Of a stretch of DNA of 64,000 nucleotides, positions 1 to 8,749 are shown piece after piece. The stretch is taken from assembly GCF_004916895.1 (NCBI RefSeq), contig NZ_SNTZ01000012.1:1-64000 (forward strand). The letters are read 5' to 3'. The notes under the pieces are model-generated. The model saw nothing but the letters and a program-made list of their open reading frames with translations. It ran no database searches and was not told where the DNA came from. Within the stretch, counting starts at the first letter, position 1. Each line of letters opens with the position of its first letter. Position numbers and translations under genes: made by a program. The DNA is from Flagellimonas alvinocaridis (GTDB lineage Bacteria; Bacteroidota; Bacteroidia; Flavobacteriales; Flavobacteriaceae).

Positions 1-46
1 TAACAAAAAAAGCACTTAGACTTTTTACAGATAGATCTAATCTAAA

Positions 47-139
47 GGTGGTCCACTTTGGCCCGGCGCGGGTGGGTCACTTTCGTCCGGCCAGCTATGG
101 TCACTTTAACCCGGCGAGGGTGGTATACTATGTCCGGCG
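47..139. repeat. Four 24-bp tandem repeats, probable IS21-type element end
   Basis: Units begin at 47, 71, 95 and 119, exactly 24 bp apart, with the approximate pattern GGTGGTCACTTTnnCCCGGCG. Arrays of a GTCACTTT..CCGG unit are known from the ends of IS21-family elements, so this may be the end of an element lying to the left. A CA dinucleotide at 144-145 could be its outer edge. No istA/istB coding sequence is visible, so the assignment is inference. The frame open across 48-281 is repeat-derived and not taken as a gene. Confidence 0.5.
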
Positions 140-284
140 TTTCCACCTTAGGTTGAATTTAAACTATGTGCTAAAGGAGAAACACAACTTCCATTTAAAC
201 TTAATCCAATTATTTAAAAGACTGTCGACCGGCAATTCCAATGAACTGACCATAATGTTTGGACACAACTATAGCTTTTGAAAA

Positions 285-310
285 AAAAGCCCTTGTTTCC
301 AAGAGCTTTT
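285..310. terminator. Hairpin terminator downstream of the M28 peptidase gene
   Basis: Arms AAAAGC-CTTG and CAAG-GCTTTT pair with one mismatch around a TTTC loop, flanked by A and T runs on both sides, so it could work in both directions. It lies just past the stop of the minus-strand gene ending at 333. Confidence 0.55.
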
Positions 311-332
311 AATTTTCTAAAACGGGTTACGA

Positions 333-1892
333 TTAATCGGCTGCTTTATCTACCACAAGTCTATCGGGACGATTGGCTATTTCCCATGCCGTGTGGAAAA
401 TAAGTCGGGAACGGTTTTCCAACAGATCATAGTTTATTTTATCGGGTGTGTCACCAGGTCGGTGATAGTCGGCATGCGTACCGTTAAAATAAAATATAAT
501 AGGAATGTTGTTCTTTGCAAAGTTGTAATGGTCACTTCTATAGTAAAAACGATTGGGGTCGTTTTCATCATTATAAGTGTAATCAAACTCAATGTTGGTG
601 TATTTCTTGTTTACCTCTTCAGATAGGTTGTGGAGTTCCGTACTCAATTTGTCTGAACCTATTAAATACAAATAGTTTCTGTCTCCCGCATATTTTGGGT
701 CTATCCGCCCGATCATATCTATATTAAGGTTGGCCACGGTTTGATCCAAAGGAAGTATGGGGTCCATATCCGTGTAATATCTTGAACCCAAAAGCCCTTT
801 TTCCTCTCCGGTTACGTGCAGGAAAACAATGGAACGCTTAGGACCTTGACCTGCATCTGCCGCAGTTTTGAAGGCTTCCGCGATTTCCAAAAGAGCTACT
901 GTTCCAGAACCGTCATCGTCAGCGCCATTATTGATTTCCCCGTTGGCACTTACTCCAATGTGATCTAAATGAGAAGAAATAACAATATATTCGTTCGGTT
1001 TTTCGGTTCCTCTTAATAGGGCTGCCACATTTTCTGAATCTACTTTTTCATTTCCACTTTCCACATTCAGTTTTAGGGATATGACCAGATTTTCAGGTGT
1101 GGGATTGGCTTCGATATCTTTTTTTATAGTAGTGGCAGATTTCTCGTTGAGCATGATCAGGAACTCATCACTTGCATTTCCGGCCAAGTCCATTTTACCA
1201 CTATCATTAGTCTTCATAAAATCAAAATATCCTTTATAGCGGGGAAAGTTTTGTGCATCGTAGTAAAGAATTCCCTTGGCACCTTTGTCCACGGCCAAAC
1301 TGGATTTTTTTTCCATGGCCTCGGACATGTTCCCCCAAACCGATTTTTCATCATTGCCCGAAACAACATAAGTGCCATCTGCGTTTATGGGCTCACCAGC
1401 CTTGATTAGTACAATCTTCCCGTTTACGTCCAAGCCGGTATAATCCGAGTAGGTAGATTCTTCAACACCATAACCTACATAGACCACATCCTTGTAATTA
1501 CCTTGGGCCATAGTGAAGGTCAATACATCTTCCCCGATGGGGAAAGTAGTATTGTTGATGGTGATACTCCCTTCTGGAACACCAGCCACTTCAAGGGGCA
1601 CTTTTTGAAAATAATCACCATCTGCCTTGGCAGCCGGAATGCCCATGCTTTCATATTGGGCCTTTAAATATGCAACAGCTTTCTTTTGACCTGGTTCTCC
1701 TGTTTCCCTTCCCTCATATTCATCAGAAGCGTAAATATATAAGTGTTCTTTTAATTCATCTTGGGTGATGGTGCTGGCATAAGTAATCGACACATCTGGT
1801 CCTTTTTGGGTTGGGGTGTTGTCCGACACCGTTTTTTGAGACGAGTTGCAGGCAAACATCAGGCCCAAAGCAAACAAGGAGATTTTTTTCAT
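333..1892 (-). CDS. M28 family zinc peptidase, lipoprotein, with PA-like insert
   Basis: This is a 519-residue exported metallopeptidase. It has an N-terminal signal with a lipobox-like Cys (LMFAC), so it is probably anchored in the envelope. A protease-associated-like domain covers about residues 120-260 and the M28 catalytic domain about 285-500. The catalytic domain shows the binuclear zinc pattern: SSHLDH, GADDDGSG, GEEKG, NIDMIG and a final YHRPGDT. A frame-equivalent start 18 bases upstream exists, but ATG at 1892 fits the signal peptide and a -7 box at 1918-1925 would lie too close to the earlier start. Family members are aminopeptidases or carboxypeptidases; the substrate cannot be told here. 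It is divergent from the FAD oxidoreductase gene. Confidence 0.9.
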   Translation of the reverse strand: MKKISLFALGLMFACNSSQKTVSDNTPTQKGPDVSITYASTITQDELKEHLYIYASDEYEGRETGEPGQKKAVAYLKAQYESMGIPAAKADGDYFQKVPLEVAGVPEGSITINNTTFPIGEDVLTFTMAQGNYKDVVYVGYGVEESTYSDYTGLDVNGKIVLIKAGEPINADGTYVVSGNDEKSVWGNMSEAMEKKSSLAVDKGAKGILYYDAQNFPRYKGYFDFMKTNDSGKMDLAGNASDEFLIMLNEKSATTIKKDIEANPTPENLVISLKLNVESGNEKVDSENVAALLRGTEKPNEYIVISSHLDHIGVSANGEINNGADDDGSGTVALLEIAEAFKTAADAGQGPKRSIVFLHVTGEEKGLLGSRYYTDMDPILPLDQTVANLNIDMIGRIDPKYAGDRNYLYLIGSDKLSTELHNLSEEVNKKYTNIEFDYTYNDENDPNRFYYRSDHYNFAKNNIPIIFYFNGTHADYHRPGDTPDKINYDLLENRSRLIFHTAWEIANRPDRLVVDKAAD

Positions 1893-1917
1893 TATCAGGA
1901 TAGTTTTCAAAATTTAC

Positions 1918-1925
1918 CAAAAATA
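1918..1925 (-). promoter_or_regulatory. Candidate -7 box for the M28 gene
   Basis: Reading the minus strand, TATTTTTG matches the Bacteroidota -7 consensus TAnnTTTG, 25 bases before the ATG at 1892. No TTG was found at normal -33 spacing, so this is a weak call. Confidence 0.3.
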
Positions 1926-2061
1926 GTCAAAAGATTACTAAAGAATTGGGTGTGCGCAGATTAACTTTCTCAAGCCCTTTATGTATCTTGGCACCCTCTT
2001 TTGAAGCGTCATCGCATAATATAAATCGGTGGGATATCCATAGTTGAAAAGGATTCAGATC

Positions 2062-3318
2062 ATGGGCAAAAACAAAAGTATCATTGTGGTTGGAGGTGGC
2101 ATAGTTGGCCTTTCAACTGCATATTTTTTACACAAGGAAGGACATGAGGTCACAGTTTTGGACAAGTCGGATATTACCTCTGGCGCTTCCTTTGTCAATG
2201 CAGGTTACTTGACCCCAAGCCATATTATTCCATTGGCATCTCCGGGAATGATTTCCAAGGGGATAAGATACATGTTCAACTCATCGAGTCCATTCTATAT
2301 GAAACCACGATGGGATGTTGATTTCCTTAAATGGGCTTGGTATTTTAAAAAATCTTCTACGCAGGTCAAGGTTGATGATGCCATGCCTGTGATCAGGGAC
2401 ATTAACTTGATCAGTAGGGAATTGTATGAAGGTATGAAGGCTTCCGGTGATTTGGGAAATTTTCATTTGGAGAACAAAGGACTGTTGATGGTCTACCAGA
2501 CGGAAAAAGCCCGTGACCATGAACTCGAAGTGATGGAGAAGGCTGTTACTTTGGGATTGGAGGGTAGGCATTTGGACAAAAATGAGCTACAAAAAATAGA
2601 GCCCAATGTGAAGATAAATGCAGAGGGAGCTATCCTTTATGAATGCGATAGACACACCACACCTCCACAGATCATGAAAAATATGCTCAAATATCTTGAA
2701 GCAAATGGAGTGGTCATAAAAAGAGGGGAGGAGGTACTAAATTTTATTGCTACAGAAGGGACCATATCCCAAGTGGAGACCAATGCTGGAAACTACACTG
2801 CGGACGAGGTTGTCTTTGCCGCTGGCTCTTGGACCTCTGAACTTTCCAAAAAGCTAAGACTACAATTGCCGTTGCAGGGCGGAAAAGGCTATAGAATCAA
2901 TATGGAGTCCCATACAGGAATAACCATGCCGGCCATTTTAATGGAAGCAAAGATGGCGGTTACCCCAATGGAAGGCTTTACCCGTTTTGCGGGAACTATG
3001 GAGTTTTCAGGAATCAACAACACTATTCGTAAAGAAAGGGTGAATGCCATTGCACGAGGAGCCGAAAGGTATTATGAAGGATTGAAAATTTCCGAAGAAG
3101 ACAAGAGAAATGCACAATGTGGGCTACGGCCTGTAACCCCAGATGGTCTACCTTATATTGGACGGCCCAAAAGGTACGGCAATCTTATAATAGCTACAGG
3201 TCATGCAATGATGGGGTGGAGTCTAGGCCCCGCAACCGGTAAATTTGTGACAGAACTTGTATCTGGAAAGAAGCCTTCCATGGATTTAGGTCCTTTTGAT
3301 CCGGATAGAAAGTTCTGA
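2062..3318 (+). CDS. FAD-dependent amine/D-amino-acid oxidoreductase (DadA-like)
   Basis: The protein has about 418 residues. It opens with a dinucleotide-binding Rossmann motif (VVGGGIVGLSTAYFL, followed by the VTVLDK strand) and ends with the family's C-terminal FAD contact (GLRPVTPDGLPYIG ... GHAMMGWSLGPATG). This is the DAO fold of DadA and glycine-oxidase-type enzymes, which oxidise amino acids to oxo acids with transfer of electrons to a quinone or oxygen. DadA-like substrates (D-amino acids, or hydroxyproline intermediates in related clusters) are possible; no partner gene decides between them. ATG 2062 is preferred over an in-frame TTG at 2044 because an AAAAGGA stretch lies just before it. 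No signal peptide. Confidence 0.85.
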   Translation: MGKNKSIIVVGGGIVGLSTAYFLHKEGHEVTVLDKSDITSGASFVNAGYLTPSHIIPLASPGMISKGIRYMFNSSSPFYMKPRWDVDFLKWAWYFKKSSTQVKVDDAMPVIRDINLISRELYEGMKASGDLGNFHLENKGLLMVYQTEKARDHELEVMEKAVTLGLEGRHLDKNELQKIEPNVKINAEGAILYECDRHTTPPQIMKNMLKYLEANGVVIKRGEEVLNFIATEGTISQVETNAGNYTADEVVFAAGSWTSELSKKLRLQLPLQGGKGYRINMESHTGITMPAILMEAKMAVTPMEGFTRFAGTMEFSGINNTIRKERVNAIARGAERYYEGLKISEEDKRNAQCGLRPVTPDGLPYIGRPKRYGNLIIATGHAMMGWSLGPATGKFVTELVSGKKPSMDLGPFDPDRKF

Positions 3319-3400
3319 AGTCATATTTTCTTTGGGTTAATTTAGGCATAGTATGTGCTATAAATTTTTTAGTTGCTCTTTTAAGAAGTAATTTTACCCT

Positions 3401-4336
3401 ATGATAAAAAACTACGCTACATTTTCTTTTTTGCTTTTTTTCCTGAATCTTCATTTGTACCCACAAGAGGTTCGCATATTTCGAGTAGGGGATTTTGATC
3501 TGAACGGAAATGTAAAGTCTTGTTTGGTCATTACAGACTATGGTAGGGAGTCTTTTGAATTTAATCCTGAAGGAATTTTAACAAAGACAGTGACGCAATA
3601 CAATGATTCGGACCAAGACATTACCTATTATAAATATGAAGGGGGTGAGTTGGTTGAAAAACGTATGGAAAGCTACAAAAACAGTACGTTGGATGCATCA
3701 ACTTCCATGGCCAATTTCTATTCCATAGATACGGTTCCCCAACGTAAGGTTTTGGAGAAAATCATTTCGTACGACAAACAGTTTTTGGAGCAACAAGTGT
3801 ACGAGTATGATGAAGAAGGCAAACTGACAAAAATAATAACATCCAATGCGGAAGGCGTGGATGAAACCTCTTTTGAGTATTCCCCATATAAAAATGAACT
3901 TACCATAAGCACCTTCACCAATGGTATTCTGGAAAAATCGGTTCGCACATCGGAACGCAAAAGCGCCAAGGGAACACAAAAGGTGATTCTTACCAAGGAA
4001 TATATAGATGGCGAACCCAACAGGGCAACTGAAGAGGTTTTTAACGCCAATGAAAAACTGGTGACCAGCGAATACTTCCTTTATGACATCGGAGAGAAGG
4101 AATTCGTTTCCCAGAAAAAGCTTTTTTATTATTACTCGGATGGTGTATTAAGCAAAGTGGTAACAAAGACCCTGACCACCGAAGCTGTGGAAGAGTACAT
4201 TTTCCAATTTGATAATCATGAGCCGAAGAACTGGGTAAAACAGATTGTTACTCCAAACAACACCTACACTACTCGTATGATAGCCTACTATCCCGAGAAG
4301 GAAGCGGCCAAAGAAGGAGAAAACCCAAAGAAATAG
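3401..4336 (+). CDS. Secreted protein of unknown function, beta-strand-repeat type
   Basis: This is a 311-residue protein with a clear signal peptide (hydrophobic residues about 7-18, cleavage after LYPQ). The mature part alternates short beta-strand stretches with Tyr/Asp/Gly/Lys-rich turns (YKYEGGELVEKR, YEYDEEGKLTKI, YYSDGVLSKV), like the cell-surface YD/RHS-type or MORN-like toggle pattern. No catalytic motif was recognised and no specific function is proposed. It ends 2 bases before the convergent hydrolase gene. Confidence 0.75.
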   Translation: MIKNYATFSFLLFFLNLHLYPQEVRIFRVGDFDLNGNVKSCLVITDYGRESFEFNPEGILTKTVTQYNDSDQDITYYKYEGGELVEKRMESYKNSTLDASTSMANFYSIDTVPQRKVLEKIISYDKQFLEQQVYEYDEEGKLTKIITSNAEGVDETSFEYSPYKNELTISTFTNGILEKSVRTSERKSAKGTQKVILTKEYIDGEPNRATEEVFNANEKLVTSEYFLYDIGEKEFVSQKKLFYYYSDGVLSKVVTKTLTTEAVEEYIFQFDNHEPKNWVKQIVTPNNTYTTRMIAYYPEKEAAKEGENPKK

Positions 4337-4338
4337 GG

Positions 4339-4983
4339 CTAAACCAACCCTTGGATGATTTCGGGCTTTACTTCATGACCACCTTCAAACATGACTACTT
4401 CGGCTTTCCCCTGAAATAGCACATCCAGTTTTATTTTTTCTGATGTAAGGCGTTCTGCGGTCAGGTATTCATCCTTATCCCCATAAACAACTTTTATTTG
4501 GGTTTTTTCAAAGTCAAGGAAATAAAAATCTTCCTTTTTTAATTCATTGGGGATACCACCTGCATATAGGATTAAAAGTTTGCATAGGAGTTTTCTACGG
4601 GATAAAAATCTAGTGGCCACAGACACCCCTTGGGAAAAACCAAAGAGGACAAGGTTAGTATGGGAGGGGAGTTGTTCTGCTTCCAGGACGGCATCCATAT
4701 ACCGGAGTACATTTTCCATTTCCATGGCAGTATTCTCTTTGGTCAACCAACTGGCCCCTACGTATTTATATTCGTTTTTAAGGTAATATTTTGAAGGAGC
4801 TTGGGGAACTATGATATAATTCTCTTCTGGATCAAGTCCTGCAAAATACTTCGCAAAATATCTACTTAAATAGCCAATACCATGAAAGACCAACCACACA
4901 TTTTTGGTTTTTTCATTGAGGGAATTATGCGTGAGATAGGTGTTTTGGGTCGTATACTGTACGGATTTTTCGCTAGGGGACAT
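4339..4983 (-). CDS. Alpha/beta hydrolase, phospholipase/carboxylesterase type
   Basis: About 214 residues. The fold is shown by LVFHGIG (oxyanion region), the nucleophile elbow GFSQG and a C-terminal EGGHEV supplying the catalytic His; GDKDEYL carries the likely acid. This matches the small esterase family of YpfH and carboxylesterase 2. Although it sits divergently next to the menaquinone genes, the elbow and length do not look like MenH, so that role is not assigned. ATG 4983 is chosen; an upstream extension would run into the divergent thioesterase start. It lacks an export signal and is expected to be cytoplasmic. Confidence 0.8.
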   Translation of the reverse strand: MSPSEKSVQYTTQNTYLTHNSLNEKTKNVWLVFHGIGYLSRYFAKYFAGLDPEENYIIVPQAPSKYYLKNEYKYVGASWLTKENTAMEMENVLRYMDAVLEAEQLPSHTNLVLFGFSQGVSVATRFLSRRKLLCKLLILYAGGIPNELKKEDFYFLDFEKTQIKVVYGDKDEYLTAERLTSEKIKLDVLFQGKAEVVMFEGGHEVKPEIIQGLV

Positions 4984-5008
4984 AAAGTGGTTTTGCTTAA
5001 TACTATTG

Positions 5009-5020
5009 ACAAAGCTTTGT
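5009..5020. promoter_or_regulatory. 12-bp perfect palindrome between divergent genes
   Basis: ACAAAGCTTTGT sits centrally in the 60-bp gap between the hydrolase (start 4983) and the thioesterase (start 5044). It could be an operator for either gene; nothing else supports this. Confidence 0.2.
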
Positions 5021-5043
5021 GTAATTTTACAAAAAATAGAAGG

Positions 5044-5466
5044 ATGGAAGACCATAAAGATAAGATTCTGTCCGTTTGCAATTCAATTTGCAAAGGGACA
5101 TTAATGGAAACTTTGGAGATAGAGTATGTTGATGTTGGTGAAAATTTTTTGTTGGCCCGTATGCCTGTTAGCTCTAAAGTGCACCAACCAGATGGGGTAC
5201 TCCATGGTGGGGCAACCGTAGCACTGGCAGAGAGTGTGGGCAGTGCCGCATCCTATGTTTTTTTAGATGGCAATAAGTTTTTTGTGAGAGGCATTGAGAT
5301 TGCTGCCAACCACGTTAGATCAATCAAAGAAGGTTTCGTATTTGCTAGGGCCTCTATATTGCACAAAGGCCGAACTACCCAGCTTTGGGAAATTAAGGTC
5401 ACCGATGAAGAAGGAAAACTAATTTCCAACTGTAAACTGACAACCATTGCCCTACCAAGAGAATAA
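5044..5466 (+). CDS. menI: Hotdog-fold acyl-CoA thioesterase, probable DHNA-CoA hydrolase
   Basis: This is a 140-residue PaaI/YdiI-type hotdog thioesterase. The signature QPDGVLHGGATVALAESVGS carries the HGG turn and the catalytic Glu (AES) and is close to the pattern of YdiI/MenI, which hydrolyses 1,4-dihydroxy-2-naphthoyl-CoA in menaquinone synthesis. The role is supported by context: its 3' end overlaps the start of menF by 20 bases, implying translational coupling. The ATG at 5044 fits the domain start. Other acyl-CoA substrates remain possible, so the gene name is a context-based inference. Confidence 0.75.
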   Translation: MEDHKDKILSVCNSICKGTLMETLEIEYVDVGENFLLARMPVSSKVHQPDGVLHGGATVALAESVGSAASYVFLDGNKFFVRGIEIAANHVRSIKEGFVFARASILHKGRTTQLWEIKVTDEEGKLISNCKLTTIALPRE

Positions 5467-6508
5467 AGATTTTGAAACTATTATTGGGAGAGTTGGCGAT
5501 TGCCTTAAGGAGGGATTGCCTTTCTGTATTTATAGAAAGCCCAATCAGAGTCAAATAACAGCTGTTTTTCAATTGGAGGATGCGCTACACTCCGTAGTGG
5601 ATTTCAGTGAAAAGGGCTTTGTTTTTGCCCCGTTCCAATTCGAAAACGGTGCAGTGCTACTTAAACCAGATGAGATTTTTGTAACCCAAATGGAGAATTC
5701 CGAACATTCTCCATTTGGCGAAATTCAACTTTCGGAAATAGGTAGAAATGATCATTTGGAGTTGATTAAAAAAGGCATTGAGGAAATCAATACAGGCCGA
5801 TTGTCCAAAGTGGTACTTTCAAGAAAACTGGAAGCGGAAACAAAACTTTCCCCGCCTGAAATTTTCACCCAACTTTTGCAGCATTACCCCAATGCATTCT
5901 GTTATCTTTTTCACCACCCTAAAATTGGCACTTGGTGCGGGGCTACCCCCGAGACTTTAATGACCATTCAAAACCGGGAAATAAAAACCATGTCCTTGGC
6001 AGCTACATTGCCTTTTGTGGAAGGTGAAGTACCCCAATGGAAAGAAAAGGAACTTGAGGAGCAGCAAATGGTTTCGGATTATATTCGTGAGCGTTTGACA
6101 GGACTGATGGAATCTTTGGATATAGAGGAAGCTAAATCGGTCAGGGCTGGAAACCTATGGCATTTAAAGTCAAGAATCAACGGAAAAATGTTGCCCAAAA
6201 CTTCGGTGAACAAGATTGTTTCGTTGTTGCATCCAACCCCGGCTGTTTGTGGTATTCCAACCCAAAAAGCTAAGGAGTTTATCCTTAAACATGAGAATTA
6301 TAGGCGAACTTATTATACTGGCTTTTTGGGAGAACTCAACCTGAATCAAGCAACCGAAACTTCCTTATATGTAAATTTAAGGTGCATGGAACTCAAGGGG
6401 CAGACAGCCTCGATTTATGTGGGAGGTGGTATTACAAAAGCATCTGACCCTGAGCGGGAATGGGTTGAAACCCAGAACAAAAGCAAGACCATACTCCACA
6501 TCCTTTAA
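5447..6508 (+). CDS. menF: Isochorismate synthase
   Basis: This 353-residue chorismate-binding enzyme converts chorismate to isochorismate, the entry step to menaquinone. Diagnostic stretches are KVVLSRKLE, WCGATPETLM, LHPTPAVCGIPT and YTGFLGE, all in the C-terminal catalytic half (about residues 100-350). The start appears to be TTG at 5447, inside the thioesterase gene; no in-frame ATG lies near the N-terminus. Isochorismate synthases for siderophores share the fold, but the menD gene 54 bases downstream points to menaquinone. Confidence 0.88.
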   Translation: MPYQENKDFETIIGRVGDCLKEGLPFCIYRKPNQSQITAVFQLEDALHSVVDFSEKGFVFAPFQFENGAVLLKPDEIFVTQMENSEHSPFGEIQLSEIGRNDHLELIKKGIEEINTGRLSKVVLSRKLEAETKLSPPEIFTQLLQHYPNAFCYLFHHPKIGTWCGATPETLMTIQNREIKTMSLAATLPFVEGEVPQWKEKELEEQQMVSDYIRERLTGLMESLDIEEAKSVRAGNLWHLKSRINGKMLPKTSVNKIVSLLHPTPAVCGIPTQKAKEFILKHENYRRTYYTGFLGELNLNQATETSLYVNLRCMELKGQTASIYVGGGITKASDPEREWVETQNKSKTILHIL

Positions 6509-6562
6509 TTTGACGCCTCTTTATTTAGGGGAATTTGGTTTTCAGATGTATTTTTGTGAGCC

Positions 6563-8296
6563 ATGATGTACTCAGATATTCCCTCGGCCCAAATGTTGGT
6601 TTTATATTTTAAGTCCCGAGGTGTCAGAAATATTGTCATTTCTCCGGGGTCTAGAAACGCCCCATTGACTTTGGGATTTACCAAGAACCCATTTTTTAAG
6701 TGTTTCAGTGTTGTTGATGAGCGCTGTGCCGCCTTTTTTGCCTTGGGAATGGCCCAACAATTGCAAGAGCCCGTGGCAGCCATATGTTCGTCAGGCAGCG
6801 CATTGTTGAATTATTACCCCGCCGTTGCCGAAGCATTTTACAGCGACATTCCCTTGATTGTGGTTTCGGCAGATAGACCCAGCTACCGGATTGATATTGG
6901 GGATGGACAGACCATCCGTCAAGAAAATGTGTTGGCCAAACACATAGGGTATAGTGCCAATTTAAAACAGGACATTTCCCATGCACCTGCACTTGTGGCT
7001 AAATATGGCAAGAATCTTTTACAGGAATCCCAGGAGAGTATCCAAACGTACAACGAAACTGAAATTGGAAAGGCTCTGCAGGTCGCACTTTTGGAAAAAT
7101 CTCCAGTGCACATCAACATTCCGTTTGAGGAGCCACTCTACGGAACGGTTGCTGAAACTTCTCTGGTTATTGAGGAAATTCATGAGGGGGTTGATAAGGC
7201 CCCAATATTGGATTTGAACGATTTCAAGAAAGTATGGGAAGCTAGTGGGAGAAAAATGGTTTTGGTAGGGGTTAATCAACCCAATGCCATAGAGAAAGAA
7301 GTGCTCGAAGTTTTAGCCAAGGATGGAAACTCCTTGGTATTTACGGAAACGACCTCGAATGTACATCACCAAGATTTTTTTCCGAGCATAGACAGTATTG
7401 TGGCTCCTATTGAAAAATCTGAAAATCGAGATGAGCTTTTTCAAGAATTACAACCCGATTTACTGGTTACTTTTGGCGGACTGATTGTTTCCAAAAAAAT
7501 AAAGGCGTTTTTAAGAAAATACCAACCCAAGAACCACTGGCATGTAGATTCCAAAAAGGCATATGACACTTTCTATTGTCTATCACATCATATTAAGATG
7601 GAACCCAATGCATTTTTAAAGCGTGTTTGCAACTTGGATAAAGAACCGAGTGGTTACAAACTAAAATGGCTAGGGGTAAAAAACAACTATGAAGAAAAGC
7701 GGAACGACTATCTTGGGCAAATCCCGTTTTCGGATTTTATGGTTTTCAATGAGATTCTTCATCAAATACCCAAAGGGTATCAGGTACATTTGGCCAACAG
7801 TTCTACAGTGCGGTATACGCAATTGTTTCCTATGCAGCCTACGTTGAAGGTGTTCTGTAATCGAGGGACAAGTGGTATCGATGGAAGTACCTCTACTGCC
7901 ATCGGAGCCTCTATTTTTGCAGAAAATCCCACAGTTATGATTACAGGCGATCTTAGCTTTTTCTACGATAGCAACGCTCTTTGGAACGCCAATATTCGCC
8001 CTGATTTTAGGATTATTCTGATCAATAATTCCGGAGGCGGAATTTTCAGGATTTTGCCAGGCAATGAGGATACTGTGGAGTTTTCCACCTTTTTTGAGAC
8101 CCATCATGTGCATACGGCCGAGCATTTGGCCAAGATGTACGGCTTCTCATATGAAACTGCCCATAACGAGGAACAGTTGCATACATGTTTGAATGATTTT
8201 TATGATGAATCCACCAATCCCAAGATCCTTGAGATTCATACTCCCAGAAAGCTGAACGATAAAATTTTGCTTGGCTACTTCGATTTCATATCTTAG
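6563..8296 (+). CDS. menD: 2-succinyl-5-enolpyruvyl-6-hydroxy-3-cyclohexene-1-carboxylate synthase
   Basis: The 577-residue ThDP enzyme condenses isochorismate with 2-oxoglutarate. The N-terminal pyrimidine-binding domain has VISPGSRNAPLT and SSGSALLNYYPAV, and the C-terminal pyrophosphate domain has GTSGIDGS and GDLSFFYDSNALWN...NNSGGGIF, the Mg-ThDP motif of MenD. Length is normal for the family. ATG ATG at 6563/6566 gives two equivalent starts. It follows menF by 54 bases in the same direction, so an operon is likely. Confidence 0.95.
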   Translation: MMYSDIPSAQMLVLYFKSRGVRNIVISPGSRNAPLTLGFTKNPFFKCFSVVDERCAAFFALGMAQQLQEPVAAICSSGSALLNYYPAVAEAFYSDIPLIVVSADRPSYRIDIGDGQTIRQENVLAKHIGYSANLKQDISHAPALVAKYGKNLLQESQESIQTYNETEIGKALQVALLEKSPVHINIPFEEPLYGTVAETSLVIEEIHEGVDKAPILDLNDFKKVWEASGRKMVLVGVNQPNAIEKEVLEVLAKDGNSLVFTETTSNVHHQDFFPSIDSIVAPIEKSENRDELFQELQPDLLVTFGGLIVSKKIKAFLRKYQPKNHWHVDSKKAYDTFYCLSHHIKMEPNAFLKRVCNLDKEPSGYKLKWLGVKNNYEEKRNDYLGQIPFSDFMVFNEILHQIPKGYQVHLANSSTVRYTQLFPMQPTLKVFCNRGTSGIDGSTSTAIGASIFAENPTVMITGDLSFFYDSNALWNANIRPDFRIILINNSGGGIFRILPGNEDTVEFSTFFETHHVHTAEHLAKMYGFSYETAHNEEQLHTCLNDFYDESTNPKILEIHTPRKLNDKILLGYFDFIS

Positions 8297-8332
8297 GGGG
8301 TGGTATAAATCATCAACATTAACCATTTTAAA

Positions 8333-8674
8333 ATGAGCAAAAGAGACGAACTTATCCAAAAGTACGCAGAGGAAATCAAGACCAAATTTGGAGAGACCCC
8401 AAACATGGACCTATTGACCAAGGTGACCATAGGACTTGGCCCCGCCGTTTACAATTTGGACGCTTCAAAGGTTTCTGGTTCCAATGAAAAGGAATTGGAA
8501 ACGGTAAAAAACAACTTCTTGATCAAAAAATTGGGACTTTCTGACGGTCCGGCCCTTACTGACGCCATAAACGAGGTAATAGATGCCTATGGCAGGTCGG
8601 ACAAGAACAAGTACCGTGCAGTAATTTATTATATGTTGGCCAAACATTTCAAGAAGGAATCTGTTTACAACTAA
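8333..8674 (+). CDS. DUF2853 family protein
   Basis: This is a 113-residue soluble protein with the family's features: KYAEEIKTKFGE at the N-terminus, then TIGLGPAVYNLDASKVSG and a C-terminal YYMLAKHF. The function of DUF2853 is unknown. It lies 36 bases after menD and is followed by a strong terminator (8695-8719), so it is probably the last gene of the menF-menD transcript. No signal or membrane segment. Confidence 0.8.
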   Translation: MSKRDELIQKYAEEIKTKFGETPNMDLLTKVTIGLGPAVYNLDASKVSGSNEKELETVKNNFLIKKLGLSDGPALTDAINEVIDAYGRSDKNKYRAVIYYMLAKHFKKESVYN

Positions 8675-8694
8675 GGCAACGCAAAAAGGAATAG

Positions 8695-8719
8695 AGCTGC
8701 CCAACTGGCAGCTTTTTTT
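8695..8719 (+). terminator. Rho-independent terminator after DUF2853 gene
   Basis: AGCTGCC and GGCAGCT form a perfect 7-bp stem with a 5-base loop, followed directly by seven T residues. Confidence 0.85.
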
Positions 8720-8749
8720 ATACCCAGAATTTCAATATACCTTTACACC

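Noticed and set aside
47..139. Possible CRISPR array
   Set aside because: The units are contiguous 24-bp tandem repeats with no unique spacers and no cas genes nearby.
48..281. 77-codon open frame through the left repeats
   Set aside because: It is composed of the 24-bp repeat translated in register and has no protein-like character beyond that.
4339..4983. Alpha/beta hydrolase as MenH
   Set aside because: The nucleophile elbow GFSQG and small size fit the carboxylesterase/YpfH group, not MenH, and the gene is transcribed away from the men genes.
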